A stretch of DNA of 64,000 nucleotides from Nitrospirillum sp034653275 (GCF_034653275.1 NZ_JAYEES010000003.1:744001-808000); one strand, 5' to 3'. Positions 55,297-63,504 are shown, counted from the stretch's first letter. A program made the numbers and translations. The notes: generated from the sequence alone by a model not told the origin.

Positions 55297-55806
55297 ATGA
55301 CGACCGAAACCGCGACGCTGGCTGGTGGCTGCTTCTGGGGTATGGAAGATTTGATCCGCAAGGTGCCGGGCGTGGTGGATACCCGCGTGGGCTACATCGG
55401 CGGTGAGCTGCGGAACCCGACCTACAAGGACGTGAAGACCGGCACCACCGGCCATGCCGAAGCCATCGAGATCACCTTCGACCCGGCCAAGCTGACCTAC
55501 CGCCGCCTGATCGAGTTCTTCTTCCAAATTCACGACCCGACGACCACCAACCGCCAGGGCAACGACATCGGCAGCCAGTACCGCAGCGCCATCTTCTACG
55601 CCACGCCCGAGCAGAAGGCGGCGGCTGAGGAGGTGACGGCCGAGGTTGACGCGTCGGGCCGCTGGCCCGGCAAGGTCGTCACTCAGATCGTTCCCGCCGG
55701 CACCTTCTGGGAGGCCGAGGACTATCACCAGGACTATCTGGAAAAGAACATCGGCGGCTACACCTGCCACTGGGTCCGCCCGGACTGGGTGCTGACCGGC
55801 AAGTAA
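55297..55806 (+). CDS. msrA: Peptide methionine-S-sulfoxide reductase MsrA
   Basis: Repairs oxidised methionine (S epimer). The 169-residue product has the catalytic GCFWGMED near residue 10-17 and the EAEDYHQDYL motif near 147. AAGGA lies eight bases before ATG 55297; ATG 55288 overlaps that site and is less likely. Resolving cysteine candidates are limited to the C-terminal GYTCHW. Confidence 0.96.
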   Translation: MTTETATLAGGCFWGMEDLIRKVPGVVDTRVGYIGGELRNPTYKDVKTGTTGHAEAIEITFDPAKLTYRRLIEFFFQIHDPTTTNRQGNDIGSQYRSAIFYATPEQKAAAEEVTAEVDASGRWPGKVVTQIVPAGTFWEAEDYHQDYLEKNIGGYTCHWVRPDWVLTGK

Positions 55807-55837
55807 GCCCGCGCCCATGTGCTGAACCGAAGAAGGG

Positions 55838-55865
55838 CCGTCTCCAGTCCCGGGGGCGGCCTTTT
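55838..55865. terminator. Terminator between msrA and the M14 peptidase gene
   Basis: GGGCCGTC (about 55838) pairs imperfectly with GGCGGCC (about 55855-55861), followed by TTTTT. It lies between convergent genes. Confidence 0.5.
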
Positions 55866-55870
55866 TGGCG

Positions 55871-57739
55871 TCAGCGCCCCATCTCCCGCCCCACGGGATA
55901 GCGCAGGTAGGCGGCGTCGCTATAGGGCGTGCGGTCGTAGAACCAGGCCAGGCGCTGGTCGGGGCTGGCGGCGAAAGCGGGGTCGGCCTTCAGCTTGGCC
56001 TCGAAGGCGGCTTTCAGGGCCGGGTCCGCGGCCAGCATGCGCTCGGCCAGCGGGGCGATGGCGTAGGGCTCGATATATTCCGTGCGCTGCAGGATTTCGG
56101 GGAAGAAGCCCCAGGCCAGGAACGACTCGGTGCTCTCCGCCTCCAGCAGTTGGCCGGCCAGGTCGCCCAGGGGCTGGTCGGTGGGCACGCGCACACTGCC
56201 CTTGGTGTAGAGCACCGTGCGGGTCTCATGCACGTACCCGGCCGTGTCCAGCATGACGTGGCCCTCGTTGCTCTCGGTGGCCAGCTTGGGCTCCGTCAGG
56301 CGCACGGTGTCCACCGTGACCTCGCGTGGCCGGTCCTGCGTTTCCATCGCCACGCCGTGCAGCCGTAGCCGCGTGATGATCTCCGGCTTGGTCGCCGGCA
56401 CCCAATAGGCCTCCGGCCGCGCGACGGTGACGCTGGGGTGGTCCAGGTAGACCGGCATGCGCACCGTGGCGCCAGGCCGGCCCAACCAGCGCACCTCCAC
56501 CCCGCCCGAGGCGGGGGAGATATAGTTCTCGTGCCGCATGGTCCGGAACTCCACGCTGGCGCTGGGCGTCTTCTCCGTCTCGAACGCCATGGGCAGGGTG
56601 GCGGGGCGGCGGGCGCGGTCGGACGCCACGGCCTGGCGCAGGCCGGCGCCCTGTTCCGCCAACAGGGTCAGCGACCGCTCGATCAGCACATAGGTGCCCA
56701 GCACCCGCTGGCGGTAGGGCTTCAGCGAATGGTTCTCCACCAGCACGGTGGGGATGTGCGCCAGGTTGCCGTAGCCGATGGAATAGCGCAGCGGCGTGGT
56801 GCCGCCGGCGATGCCGCCCTCCGGCTTGCGGCCGTCGGCCTCCGTCACCAGGGGGCCGGGGATGTGGCCGGCCTTGGCCAGGGCCTGGCTCACCGCCGTC
56901 TTGAAGGGGCCGGCCAGCCAGCGGTCGATGGCGGGGGAGAACAGGTCGCCGGCGGCACCCTCGTCATTGCCGAAGGTGATGTCGTAGGCATAGTCCATGC
57001 CGTCGGTGACATGGATGTCCAGGTACAGGTCGGGCTGATAGCGGTGGATCAGGCCGATCATGGCCCGCATCTCGGGCGTGTCCAGCTTGCCGTAGTCGCG
57101 GTTGAGGTTCAGGTTTTGCGCCGTGGTGCGCCAGCCCTGGTTCATGGGACCGCGCTGGTTGGGGCGGTTGTAGGCGCCGGCGCGCTCATGACCATCGACG
57201 TTGAAGACGGGCACGAACAGCAGGTTCGCCCGGTCCAGCAGGCCGTCCTTGCCCCGCTGGGTGATGTCGCGCAACAGCATCAGCCCGGCGTCCTTGCCGT
57301 CGATCTCGCCCGCATGGATGCCGGCCTGCACCAGCAGCAGGGGTTTGGTCGGATCGGGCTTGCCATCGATCAGCCCCTTGGCCGCCAGCACCGCCACCAT
57401 CTCGCGTCCCTCGGGCGAGGTGCCGAAGACCTCCTGCCGCAGCAGGGGGGAGGCGGCGACCAGGCGATCGACGAAGGCGCGGGTCTCGTCATAGCTGGGC
57501 GTGGCGGTCAGACCCGTCAGCTCCGCCGGGGTGGCCCAGGGGTCCCCCGCCGGCACCACCAGCTTTTCCGAGGCGCCATGCCAGGGCGGCAGCGGCGGCA
57601 GGAAATCCGTGTCCCACGGCTCGGTCTGCTGGGGACGGTTCTCAGGACCGTTCTGGGGACCGGGCGCGGCCGCCAAAGCGGGGGCGGCGACGGACAGCAT
57701 CAGGATGGCGCAGAGCGCCAGGCGATGGGAACGGGGCAT
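55871..57739 (-). CDS. Secreted M14-family zinc carboxypeptidase
   Basis: Exported metallopeptidase. The 622-residue product has a signal peptide (residues 1-24, cleavage after ALA), then an M14 domain with the zinc ligands HAGE (GIHAGEIDGK near 141-150) and His in LYLDIHVTDG near 246, and the catalytic region TPLRYSIGYGNL...VENHSLK near 310-335. The C-terminal half (about 400-600) is an unassigned beta-rich domain. It is the last host gene before the integrated element. Confidence 0.88.
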   Translation of the reverse strand: MPRSHRLALCAILMLSVAAPALAAAPGPQNGPENRPQQTEPWDTDFLPPLPPWHGASEKLVVPAGDPWATPAELTGLTATPSYDETRAFVDRLVAASPLLRQEVFGTSPEGREMVAVLAAKGLIDGKPDPTKPLLLVQAGIHAGEIDGKDAGLMLLRDITQRGKDGLLDRANLLFVPVFNVDGHERAGAYNRPNQRGPMNQGWRTTAQNLNLNRDYGKLDTPEMRAMIGLIHRYQPDLYLDIHVTDGMDYAYDITFGNDEGAAGDLFSPAIDRWLAGPFKTAVSQALAKAGHIPGPLVTEADGRKPEGGIAGGTTPLRYSIGYGNLAHIPTVLVENHSLKPYRQRVLGTYVLIERSLTLLAEQGAGLRQAVASDRARRPATLPMAFETEKTPSASVEFRTMRHENYISPASGGVEVRWLGRPGATVRMPVYLDHPSVTVARPEAYWVPATKPEIITRLRLHGVAMETQDRPREVTVDTVRLTEPKLATESNEGHVMLDTAGYVHETRTVLYTKGSVRVPTDQPLGDLAGQLLEAESTESFLAWGFFPEILQRTEYIEPYAIAPLAERMLAADPALKAAFEAKLKADPAFAASPDQRLAWFYDRTPYSDAAYLRYPVGREMGR

Positions 57740-57835
57740 GGGCGGGACTCGGGGAAGGGGCGAAGGGATGAGGTTCGACCATCACCCGGCGGGCGGGCCG
57801 CTTTCAAGAATGCTTTTGCCAGAACCCCGAAAGCG

Positions 57836-57870
57836 CGAAAGCCCGGCTGGACAGGCCAGCCGGGCTTTCG
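57836..57870 (-). terminator. Terminator of the disrupted tRNA-Ala gene
   Basis: A perfect 15-bp stem (57836-57850 with 57856-57870, 5-base loop) lies four bases beyond the CCA end of the tRNA-Ala remnant on the minus strand. It fits a tRNA terminator that stayed with the chromosome when the element inserted. Confidence 0.8.
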
Positions 57871-57874
57871 GATT

Positions 57875-57921
57875 TGGTGGAGCTAAGCGGGATCGAACCG
57901 CTGACCTCTACAATGCCATTG
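57875..57921 (-). pseudogene. 3' fragment of tRNA-Ala(GGC), left attachment site of an integrated element
   Basis: On the minus strand this stretch reads as the tRNA-Ala 3' half: anticodon loop ATGGCAT (anticodon GGC at 57917-57915), variable region, T arm AGCGG-TTCGATC-CCGCT, acceptor strand TAGCTCC, discriminator A and CCA (57877-57875). Upstream of the anticodon arm the sequence no longer resembles a D arm or acceptor, so it is a remnant and not an intact gene. This is the duplicated core left by a tyrosine integrase that targets tRNA 3' ends. Confidence 0.8.
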
Positions 57922-57939
57922 CATGCAACTTCCAACGAA

Positions 57940-57995
57940 ATCAAAGGCTTGATCCGGCCAGCAAGAGCAAACGCACGCAACGTCATCAAAGGCTT
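57940..57995. repeat. Direct repeat next to the attachment site
   Basis: ATCAAAGGCTT occurs at 57940-57950 and 57985-57995, 45 bases apart, just inside the element. Arm-type integrase or excisionase sites are typically short direct repeats in this position. Confidence 0.4.
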
Positions 57996-58003
57996 AGCAG
58001 GCT

Positions 58004-58984
58004 ATGCGTGTCACTTGCGTTCGAGACCAAAGCGCTCCAACCCCGTTCTCCTGGGCCGGCCCCAACCCTACCGCCGGTCTCTCCCCTGTCAATAGGCTAC
58101 GCTGGCTGGAGCAGGTCCAGGACGCCGACCTGGGCGGAATCGTCGTCGCCGTCGCGGCGGCCCTGATTCGCTTCCACAACTCCCAAACCGGCCTGACCTG
58201 CCCCAGCCTGGAAAGCATCGTCCGCGTCGCCGGCTTCTGCGAGCGGTCGGTGCGCAAGGCCATCACCGCGCTGGTGGAAGGCGGCTTCCTGCGGGTAACC
58301 CGGCGGCAGGCCCGGTCCTCCCACTACGGCCTGGCGCTCAAACCGGCACCAGGTGCCGGTCAGGAACCGGCGGAGGCGGCAGGGGATACCCCATCCTGGA
58401 GCGCTGACCGGCAGGAGGCGCCGGCCTTACCGGCACCAGGTGCCGCCAAACAGGGGAAAGAAACCTCCTGTGCCGGCCGGGGGATTACGCCAGGGGCAAC
58501 GGACCTGGAGGTGGAGCGCCTGGCCCGTCGCATCCAGCAGGCGAGCGCCACGCCCTGGCAATTGGACAACGCCCGGCGCGACGTGCTGGACGCCGTGGGG
58601 CGTGTGGGCGCCGATCTGGTCCGGGGCTTGGCGGAGCGTCTGGCGGGCCAGGGGCTGCAAGCCTGGGAAGTGAGGCGGGAGCTTGAGGGGCTGGCGGTCG
58701 CTCGCCAACGCTGCGAGGAATCGGCCGGTACGATGGCCATCGCGCGTCCCCTCGAACCCGTCGCCGCCTACGCGGTTCAGACGATGGAGGGGCTTGATGC
58801 CTCATGCCGGCTCCGATGGCATGCTCGTGCCCGGCGTGCCGGTGCGCAGGCGCCGATGTTCGAGCTGCGGGAATGGGTGCCGGCTATCGCCGACGAGTTT
58901 TTGGCCACGGAGCAACCGCGCGTTTGGGCACGGTTTCAGGGTGAGGGGAATCTGAATGAAGATGAGCGGTTTCGAGTTGAGTGA
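58004..58984 (+). CDS. Helix-turn-helix protein of the integrated element
   Basis: First gene inside the element. Residues about 38-105 form a winged HTH (IVVAVAAALIRFHNSQTGLTCPSLESIVRVAGFCERSVRKAITALVEGGFLRVTRR) of the HTH_36 type found in phage and plasmid replication-initiation or regulatory proteins. A Pro/Ala-rich linker (about 108-165) and a helical C-terminal domain follow. The linker DNA carries two copies of CCGGCACCAGGTGCCG (58343 and 58430). It overlaps the next small gene by 29 bases. Confidence 0.7.
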   Translation: MRVTCVRDQSAPTPFSWAGPNPTAGLSPVNRLRWLEQVQDADLGGIVVAVAAALIRFHNSQTGLTCPSLESIVRVAGFCERSVRKAITALVEGGFLRVTRRQARSSHYGLALKPAPGAGQEPAEAAGDTPSWSADRQEAPALPAPGAAKQGKETSCAGRGITPGATDLEVERLARRIQQASATPWQLDNARRDVLDAVGRVGADLVRGLAERLAGQGLQAWEVRRELEGLAVARQRCEESAGTMAIARPLEPVAAYAVQTMEGLDASCRLRWHARARRAGAQAPMFELREWVPAIADEFLATEQPRVWARFQGEGNLNEDERFRVE

Positions 58985-59132
58985 TTTCAAGCCTTTCGAG
59001 GAAAGCGACTTTCTAACCGACGATCAGATGATCGCGACTTACTTGGAGCTTTGTGCGCAAGACGCGGATCTGAAGGTACTTCGGTTGGCGGTGGCCGAGG
59101 TGGTGAAGGTGCTTAGGCTGCGGCAAGCGTAG
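58956..59132 (+). CDS. Small antitoxin-like protein, 58 residues
   Basis: The frame begins MKMSGFELSDFKPFEESDFL and has a helical body (TDDQMIATYLELCAQDADL, KVLRLAVAEVVKVLRLRQA). The pattern resembles the N-terminal part of 'addiction module antidote' HigA/XRE proteins (…YL.D.E.IAAYL..A…D), but it ends before any HTH. It overlaps the end of the preceding gene, suggesting coupled translation, and no toxin gene is adjacent. Weak homology; it may be a truncated antitoxin. Confidence 0.4.
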   Translation: MKMSGFELSDFKPFEESDFLTDDQMIATYLELCAQDADLKVLRLAVAEVVKVLRLRQA

Positions 59133-59145
59133 GCTACCGGCCCCC

Positions 59146-61428
59146 CTAACTAACACGGAGACGCAGCGGGACTTGGACGCCAACGCGGGGCCGCATCGGC
59201 TGTAGCCGATTGGCCGAACTTACGATCACCCGATCATAAAGATCGCGTGCTGACTTATTGCGCAACGTCAACACCAACGCGAACTTCATGTTGGAGGGGC
59301 GACCGCCAATGTGGCCGTTTTCGCGCGCGATATAGCTGACGTCGAAGGCGGGTTGGACTAGTGAGGACGCACGCTTGGTCTTTGTGCGGGTCAGTGTCGT
59401 TTCCCATTTCTGCGCATCGTCCCGTTGCATATGCTCAGTGGCATAAAAGTTCTTGGCGGAGAAGAAGCTTTCCGAGGCGGGTACAGTCGGCGTAATCAGC
59501 TTGCCATCCTTCTCGTATGGCGGCGGAATGCGCGTTGTATCTGGGCGGAATTGGATGTCGAGGCCGCCGCGCGTGTAGTTGATCGCGTCCTCGGGATCAA
59601 CGTCGCAGTAGAAACTAAAGGTCGCTTTGATTTCTACGTTGCCAGTCAGACCGGGAGGAATGGGAAGATATAGCCGTACAGCACCAGTTGTGGGCATTTG
59701 CCGCTGGTAGACGATATGCGCCTCGTAATCGTCGCAGAGAACGAGGTCCCCCAGGCCGTGGGATAACAAACCCCATCCGATCTCGGGGCGCTTGGCGAGA
59801 TCTCCAGCTGCGTGGTGGACGAGCAGTGCTTTGATGGCTGGCGCCCAGAGACCGTCAGTGAACTGGGCGCGGATACCTGTGCCGCTCCGCATGGCGATAG
59901 GTGCAGCGAAGCTGGTGCCCATTGTTCCTTGAGCGCGGGGCGGTGAGACTTCGCTAAGGGCGAGGAACGGTTGACCGTGGCATCCGCCGAATGAAACGAA
60001 GTCGGGCTTGACGTAACCCGGGCTGCGGCCGGGTCCCCAAGCGCTGTAGGGCGCGCGCTGCCAGCCCGCCATGAAGCCATCGCTAGCGCCGACGCCGAGC
60101 ACATTTACGCCGTCAGATGGGGGCTGGATTCGATGCAGGCCAGTCGCTTGGTCAGCCGCGCCGTTGTTGCCGCATGCGATCGTTGCGACGGTATCACCGC
60201 CGGCGAGCAACTGGTCAAGTCGGGCGGTCCATGGGCTCACATCGTCATCGTCGATTGCATAGGATGGGCCCAGACTGATGTTGATGAAGTCGTAGCGCCG
60301 CGAAGTCAGCACGTCTTCGATTCGGTCGAGCATGGCGAAAGCTTCAAAATCATTATCGTCGCCTTCGCCATAGACGCGCCAGTGGTCAACGTTGGCGTAG
60401 GGAAGGGGTGTGGGTTGGCCTTGGGTCAACGGGCCGAACAGGAAGGCTGAGGTAACTGCAAGGCCGTGGCGTTGGCCGTCGGCTGTTGGTGCGCCGACAC
60501 CGGGCGCGTCGTGCAAGGTTACCCATCGATCAAGTCCATGGTTGGCCGGCAGGCCACCATCGAAGATCGCGACGGAGAGATCAGCGGTCGCGGCATTGTC
60601 GGCGGGAAGTGGCACCGTGAAAGCGCTACCGATCGAGCGCATCATCGGATCGAAAGGGAGGATGCGCGGCGCCTCCCTGAGCGCACGCAAAAAGGTGAAG
60701 GCAAGGATGGCATCGAGCTGTTCGCGTGGTGCTCGTAGAGGCAGGAACGCGAGGCCTCCGGCGTGCCTGGCCCGTCCGATGTCACAGGAGATGCCTAGCG
60801 ATTCTAGAAACTCTTGGAAAGCTAGGACGACGTAATGGTTTTTACCCGGAACATCAGGGCTATGTAATACCACCTCCATAGGAATTTCGTCGCGATCGGC
60901 AAAGCGTTCTGATAAAGTCTTCAGTCGGCTGTTACTTGGCGTGGCAATGGATTCAATTTTGCGAAAATCATCTTGCACACGCTCATCGTCTGGCATCCAC
61001 TCATCGATTTGATCACCAAAGGCGATTAGCCGATCAATTTCTCCACCGAGATACAGCACGGGCGCGGGCTGTGCTTGGCCACTTTCAAGCGCTCGCGACG
61101 AGACGACGCTATCGGGCACGACATGCACGGCGCGCGAGCCTAGATGGAATAGGCCGAGTTCGCGCAGCAGATGGCCGGGATAGTAGCTCTTTGCGAGATA
61201 ACTGGGGTGCAGCGTCAGCTCAATAGCTGCTTCACCTCCAGGACAAGCGAGACTGGGCAAGCCACGGAGGGTATCGCTCGCACGTCGCCACTGGGGGGCA
61301 AGGCGGCGTTGCGCATACGGAAAAGCATAAGGATGGGCCTTATCGCCCATGCCGCGCGGCGGTCGCGCGATTTCCTCGGAGAGCTTTTCACCCTGCCCAA
61401 TCAGGTAGCGTGTTGCCGCCATGTTCAT
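59146..61428 (-). CDS. ietS: S8 family (subtilisin-like) serine protease, IetS-type
   Basis: Predicted effector of a two-gene protease-ATPase system. The 760-residue product has an N-terminal domain of unknown fold (about 1-280) and a peptidase S8 domain with the full triad: Asp290 (VAIFDGG), His321 (GQRHGLAV), oxyanion Asn421 (ACGNNG) and Ser506 (GTMGTSFAAP). A C-terminal region of about 220 residues follows. There is no signal peptide, so it acts in the cytoplasm. Its start overlaps the ietA stop (ATGA). Known: in pTiC58 the IetS protease and IetA ATPase form a toxin-antitoxin pair, and ietAS was later listed among antiviral systems. Confidence 0.85.
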   Translation of the reverse strand: MNMAATRYLIGQGEKLSEEIARPPRGMGDKAHPYAFPYAQRRLAPQWRRASDTLRGLPSLACPGGEAAIELTLHPSYLAKSYYPGHLLRELGLFHLGSRAVHVVPDSVVSSRALESGQAQPAPVLYLGGEIDRLIAFGDQIDEWMPDDERVQDDFRKIESIATPSNSRLKTLSERFADRDEIPMEVVLHSPDVPGKNHYVVLAFQEFLESLGISCDIGRARHAGGLAFLPLRAPREQLDAILAFTFLRALREAPRILPFDPMMRSIGSAFTVPLPADNAATADLSVAIFDGGLPANHGLDRWVTLHDAPGVGAPTADGQRHGLAVTSAFLFGPLTQGQPTPLPYANVDHWRVYGEGDDNDFEAFAMLDRIEDVLTSRRYDFINISLGPSYAIDDDDVSPWTARLDQLLAGGDTVATIACGNNGAADQATGLHRIQPPSDGVNVLGVGASDGFMAGWQRAPYSAWGPGRSPGYVKPDFVSFGGCHGQPFLALSEVSPPRAQGTMGTSFAAPIAMRSGTGIRAQFTDGLWAPAIKALLVHHAAGDLAKRPEIGWGLLSHGLGDLVLCDDYEAHIVYQRQMPTTGAVRLYLPIPPGLTGNVEIKATFSFYCDVDPEDAINYTRGGLDIQFRPDTTRIPPPYEKDGKLITPTVPASESFFSAKNFYATEHMQRDDAQKWETTLTRTKTKRASSLVQPAFDVSYIARENGHIGGRPSNMKFALVLTLRNKSARDLYDRVIVSSANRLQPMRPRVGVQVPLRLRVS

Positions 61429-62519
61429 CCTCTCCCCTTGCGAATAGTGTCGCGCGAGATGCCGACCAATTCACTGATCCGCCGGTCGCTGTAGCCGGCC
61501 TCGCTAAGAATCTTCGCCGCCTGCTTGCGCGTTTCAGCGGTGCTGAGCCGTAGTTCACCACCAATCTGGTCCAGCAGAACCTCGACCACGTCGATTCCCA
61601 TAGTTGTGGCGCGGCGTCGGGCCCATTGAACACTGCGCGTCAAATCGCTGAAGGAGCGATCCGCCCAGAGGTCGGTCAGAATAGGTAGCCACGCGTCGAT
61701 TCGCTGCGCGCTGTCGCCGAACAGATCTCGTAAAGTCCTTTCGCGCAGATCTGCCGAGGGCAGGTGAAATTCTAGAACATCATCGAAGCGGCGCCAGATT
61801 GCAGGATCGAGAAGCTCGCCATGATTGGTAGCGGCGATTAACAGGCTGGTTGAGGGCCAGTCATCGATTTCCTGCAAGATCACCGTAACCAAGCGCTTTA
61901 ACTCTCCAACATCGCCTTCATCATCGCGACGTTTTGCAATGGCATCGAACTCATCTAGCAAGAGAACTGACTCGACGCTCTTGGCGTACTCGAGTACGGA
62001 ACGAATATTAGAGCCTGTCTTTCCCAGGTAACTGCTCATAACAGTTGCTAGATCAAGTGTAATTAATGGACGATCGAGTAAACTTGCCAGCCAGCGTGCG
62101 CTAAATGTCTTTCCAACGCCGGGTGGTCCAACAAATAATAAAGACCGTGTGGGGCCAAGGCCCTGGGCTTCGAGGGCAGTCAGGTGCGATCTCTCTTGTA
62201 CGACTTGATCTATTTTAATGCGCAGCATCTCCTCAAGGATTGGCGCGTTTGGCACGAGCACCGGATATTCATTTTTAGCCAAAGCCAACCGTGAGTCTGC
62301 ATCAACGGGTACGATGGCGCTTCCAAAGTCACGCAACGGTGACAAAGCGCTCGGGGCCTTTGCCAGAAGCTCTGACAGTTGCTGCGCGAGCGCCGGCTCA
62401 GCCTTTCCAAGGCGCCGGATGATCTGGCGCAGATAGGCCTGTACGTCCTGCGAGCGGCCTGCCAGCCCTAGTCGGGCCAGCTGGACTAGATTTTCATATA
62501 CATTCAGCGACAAGTCCAT
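61425..62519 (-). CDS. ietA: AAA+ ATPase with C-terminal HTH, IetA-type partner of the protease
   Basis: Predicted regulator/antitoxin of the S8 protease. The 364-residue product has a helical N-terminus (1-110), Walker A GPPGVGKT (131-138), Walker B LLLDEFDA (186-193), sensor 1 AATNH (229-233) and an arginine pair WRRFDDV near 242-248. Residues 330-360 form a helix-turn-helix (RKQAAKILSEAGYSDRRISELVGISRDTIRKG). ATG 62519. First gene of the operon, with a matching inverted repeat in its upstream region. Its GC content is lower than the chromosome average. Confidence 0.85.
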   Translation of the reverse strand: MDLSLNVYENLVQLARLGLAGRSQDVQAYLRQIIRRLGKAEPALAQQLSELLAKAPSALSPLRDFGSAIVPVDADSRLALAKNEYPVLVPNAPILEEMLRIKIDQVVQERSHLTALEAQGLGPTRSLLFVGPPGVGKTFSARWLASLLDRPLITLDLATVMSSYLGKTGSNIRSVLEYAKSVESVLLLDEFDAIAKRRDDEGDVGELKRLVTVILQEIDDWPSTSLLIAATNHGELLDPAIWRRFDDVLEFHLPSADLRERTLRDLFGDSAQRIDAWLPILTDLWADRSFSDLTRSVQWARRRATTMGIDVVEVLLDQIGGELRLSTAETRKQAAKILSEAGYSDRRISELVGISRDTIRKGRG

Positions 62520-62555
62520 GATTGGACAATTCCCTATATCTGCCTGCCATATCGT

Positions 62556-62596
62556 TATGGACTAGATATTAAGGTACGTTCGCAATCTAGTCCATA
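62556..62596 (-). promoter_or_regulatory. 11-bp perfect inverted repeat upstream of ietA, candidate operator
   Basis: TATGGACTAGA (62556-62566) and TCTAGTCCATA (62586-62596) are perfect complements with a 19-base spacer; centres are 30 bases apart, about three helical turns. It ends 37 bases before the ietA ATG, within the likely promoter (GATATA at 62538-62533 as -10). The HTH at the end of IetA is the obvious candidate binder. Confidence 0.7.
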
Positions 62597-62775
62597 GCGG
62601 CGTGGCGGATTTTGATAGGATGCCGCCGATATGGGACCGGCCCGGCAGTAGGACGCGGCCATGCGCCAGTCTGCGCCTTTCAGGTTTTGCCGGCGGAAGA
62701 TCATCGAAATTCAAGCAAACTCACGAAAAGTATAGGGAATTAAAGCCAGATAAAGGCTGATGGCAGGGCAGGATA

Positions 62776-62797
62776 GGTGGTGTGGGTCCACACCACC
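62776..62797. repeat. 22-base near-perfect palindrome
   Basis: GGTGGTGTGG (62776-62785), two bases, CCACACCACC (62788-62797). Such a tight dyad is likely an operator or a recombinase/excisionase site; there is no T-run that would make it a terminator. The 62597-63054 gap holds this and the palindromes below but no supportable gene. Confidence 0.55.
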
Positions 62798-62909
62798 GGC
62801 TCTTACTCGCGTTGCTCGACGGCCGCCTGCTCTACGAGGTTTAGCCGGCATCCGCCGGCGGTGGTTCGATGCTTGAGTCCGTTTCCATACCAAGTTCTCA
62901 AGCTGATGC

Positions 62910-62980
62910 ATTTTAGCCGCTAAAATCCAAACGCCAAGAACAGGTGGCGGTCGAATAAGTCGTCTCCGGTTTAGCTAAAC
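62910..62980 (+). promoter_or_regulatory. Two related palindromes upstream of the excisionase gene
   Basis: ATTTTAGC-C-GCTAAAAT (62910-62926) and GTTTAGCTAAAC (62969-62980) share the half-site TTTAGC/GCTAAA; a further TTTAGC lies at 62841. They precede the excisionase-type gene by 130-200 bases in an AT-rich stretch. Confidence 0.5.
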
Positions 62981-63111
62981 TATAGATGTAATATCGTTGT
63001 AGATTTGGCGTTGATATTTAGTGAAATATGGAGCAATAGTGAGGTGGCGTCGGCGTGGCGGTGCCTAGTATTGGCTATTGCGAGCTAATAAGTCTTCCGG
63101 TTGCAGGCGCT

Positions 63112-63504
63112 ATGACGCGAACTTTTGGTAAGCAGGTGGCAATCTTGATTGAGGAAATACCAAAGCTCCTTTCTGAGAAGGAAGCCGCGCAAGTTTTGGG
63201 GATTTCGGTTTGGACGTTGCGCCGTCAAAGAGTTGATGGGCGGATTGGCTATATCGAGATCGGCGGGCGGTTCAGATACACGCATCAGCATTTGGTGGAC
63301 TACATTTCTCGCAGGAGCTTTACCCCATGCCCCGAAAGCGTGCCGGTCACCTCGGGCAGATCGGCGATTACTGGCTCTCCCAGCGTCCCAACAGCGATGC
63401 CTGGTGCCGCACCTGGTACGATCCCGGCACCCACCAGACGCGTCGCGCATCGCTCGGCACAGATGATCTTCAGCAAGCCCAGCTCGCCCTCGCGCAATGG
63501 GTGA
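63112..63504 (+). CDS. Excisionase-type helix-turn-helix protein
   Basis: Small DNA-binding protein of the AlpA/MerR-like excisionase group. The core KLLSEKEAAQVLGISVWTLRRQRVDGRIGYIEIGGRFRYTHQHLVDYI is a complete HTH_17 domain. The frame is open from 63055 (GTG) and ATG 63112 is the likelier start. After residue 75 the translation overlaps the integrase start in another frame and loses HTH character, so the functional protein may be shorter than drawn or the tail may be unstructured. Confidence 0.7.
   Translation: MTRTFGKQVAILIEEIPKLLSEKEAAQVLGISVWTLRRQRVDGRIGYIEIGGRFRYTHQHLVDYISRRSFTPCPESVPVTSGRSAITGSPSVPTAMPGAAPGTIPAPTRRVAHRSAQMIFSKPSSPSRNG

Noticed and set aside
57874..58095. Short frame starting MVELSGIEPLTS
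   Set aside because: This is the classic false protein read through the complement of a tRNA gene; the bases are the tRNA-Ala remnant.
62711..62911. Minus-strand 66-codon frame between ietA and the excisionase gene
   Set aside because: No ribosome binding site; it runs across two strong palindromes and has no plausible domain.
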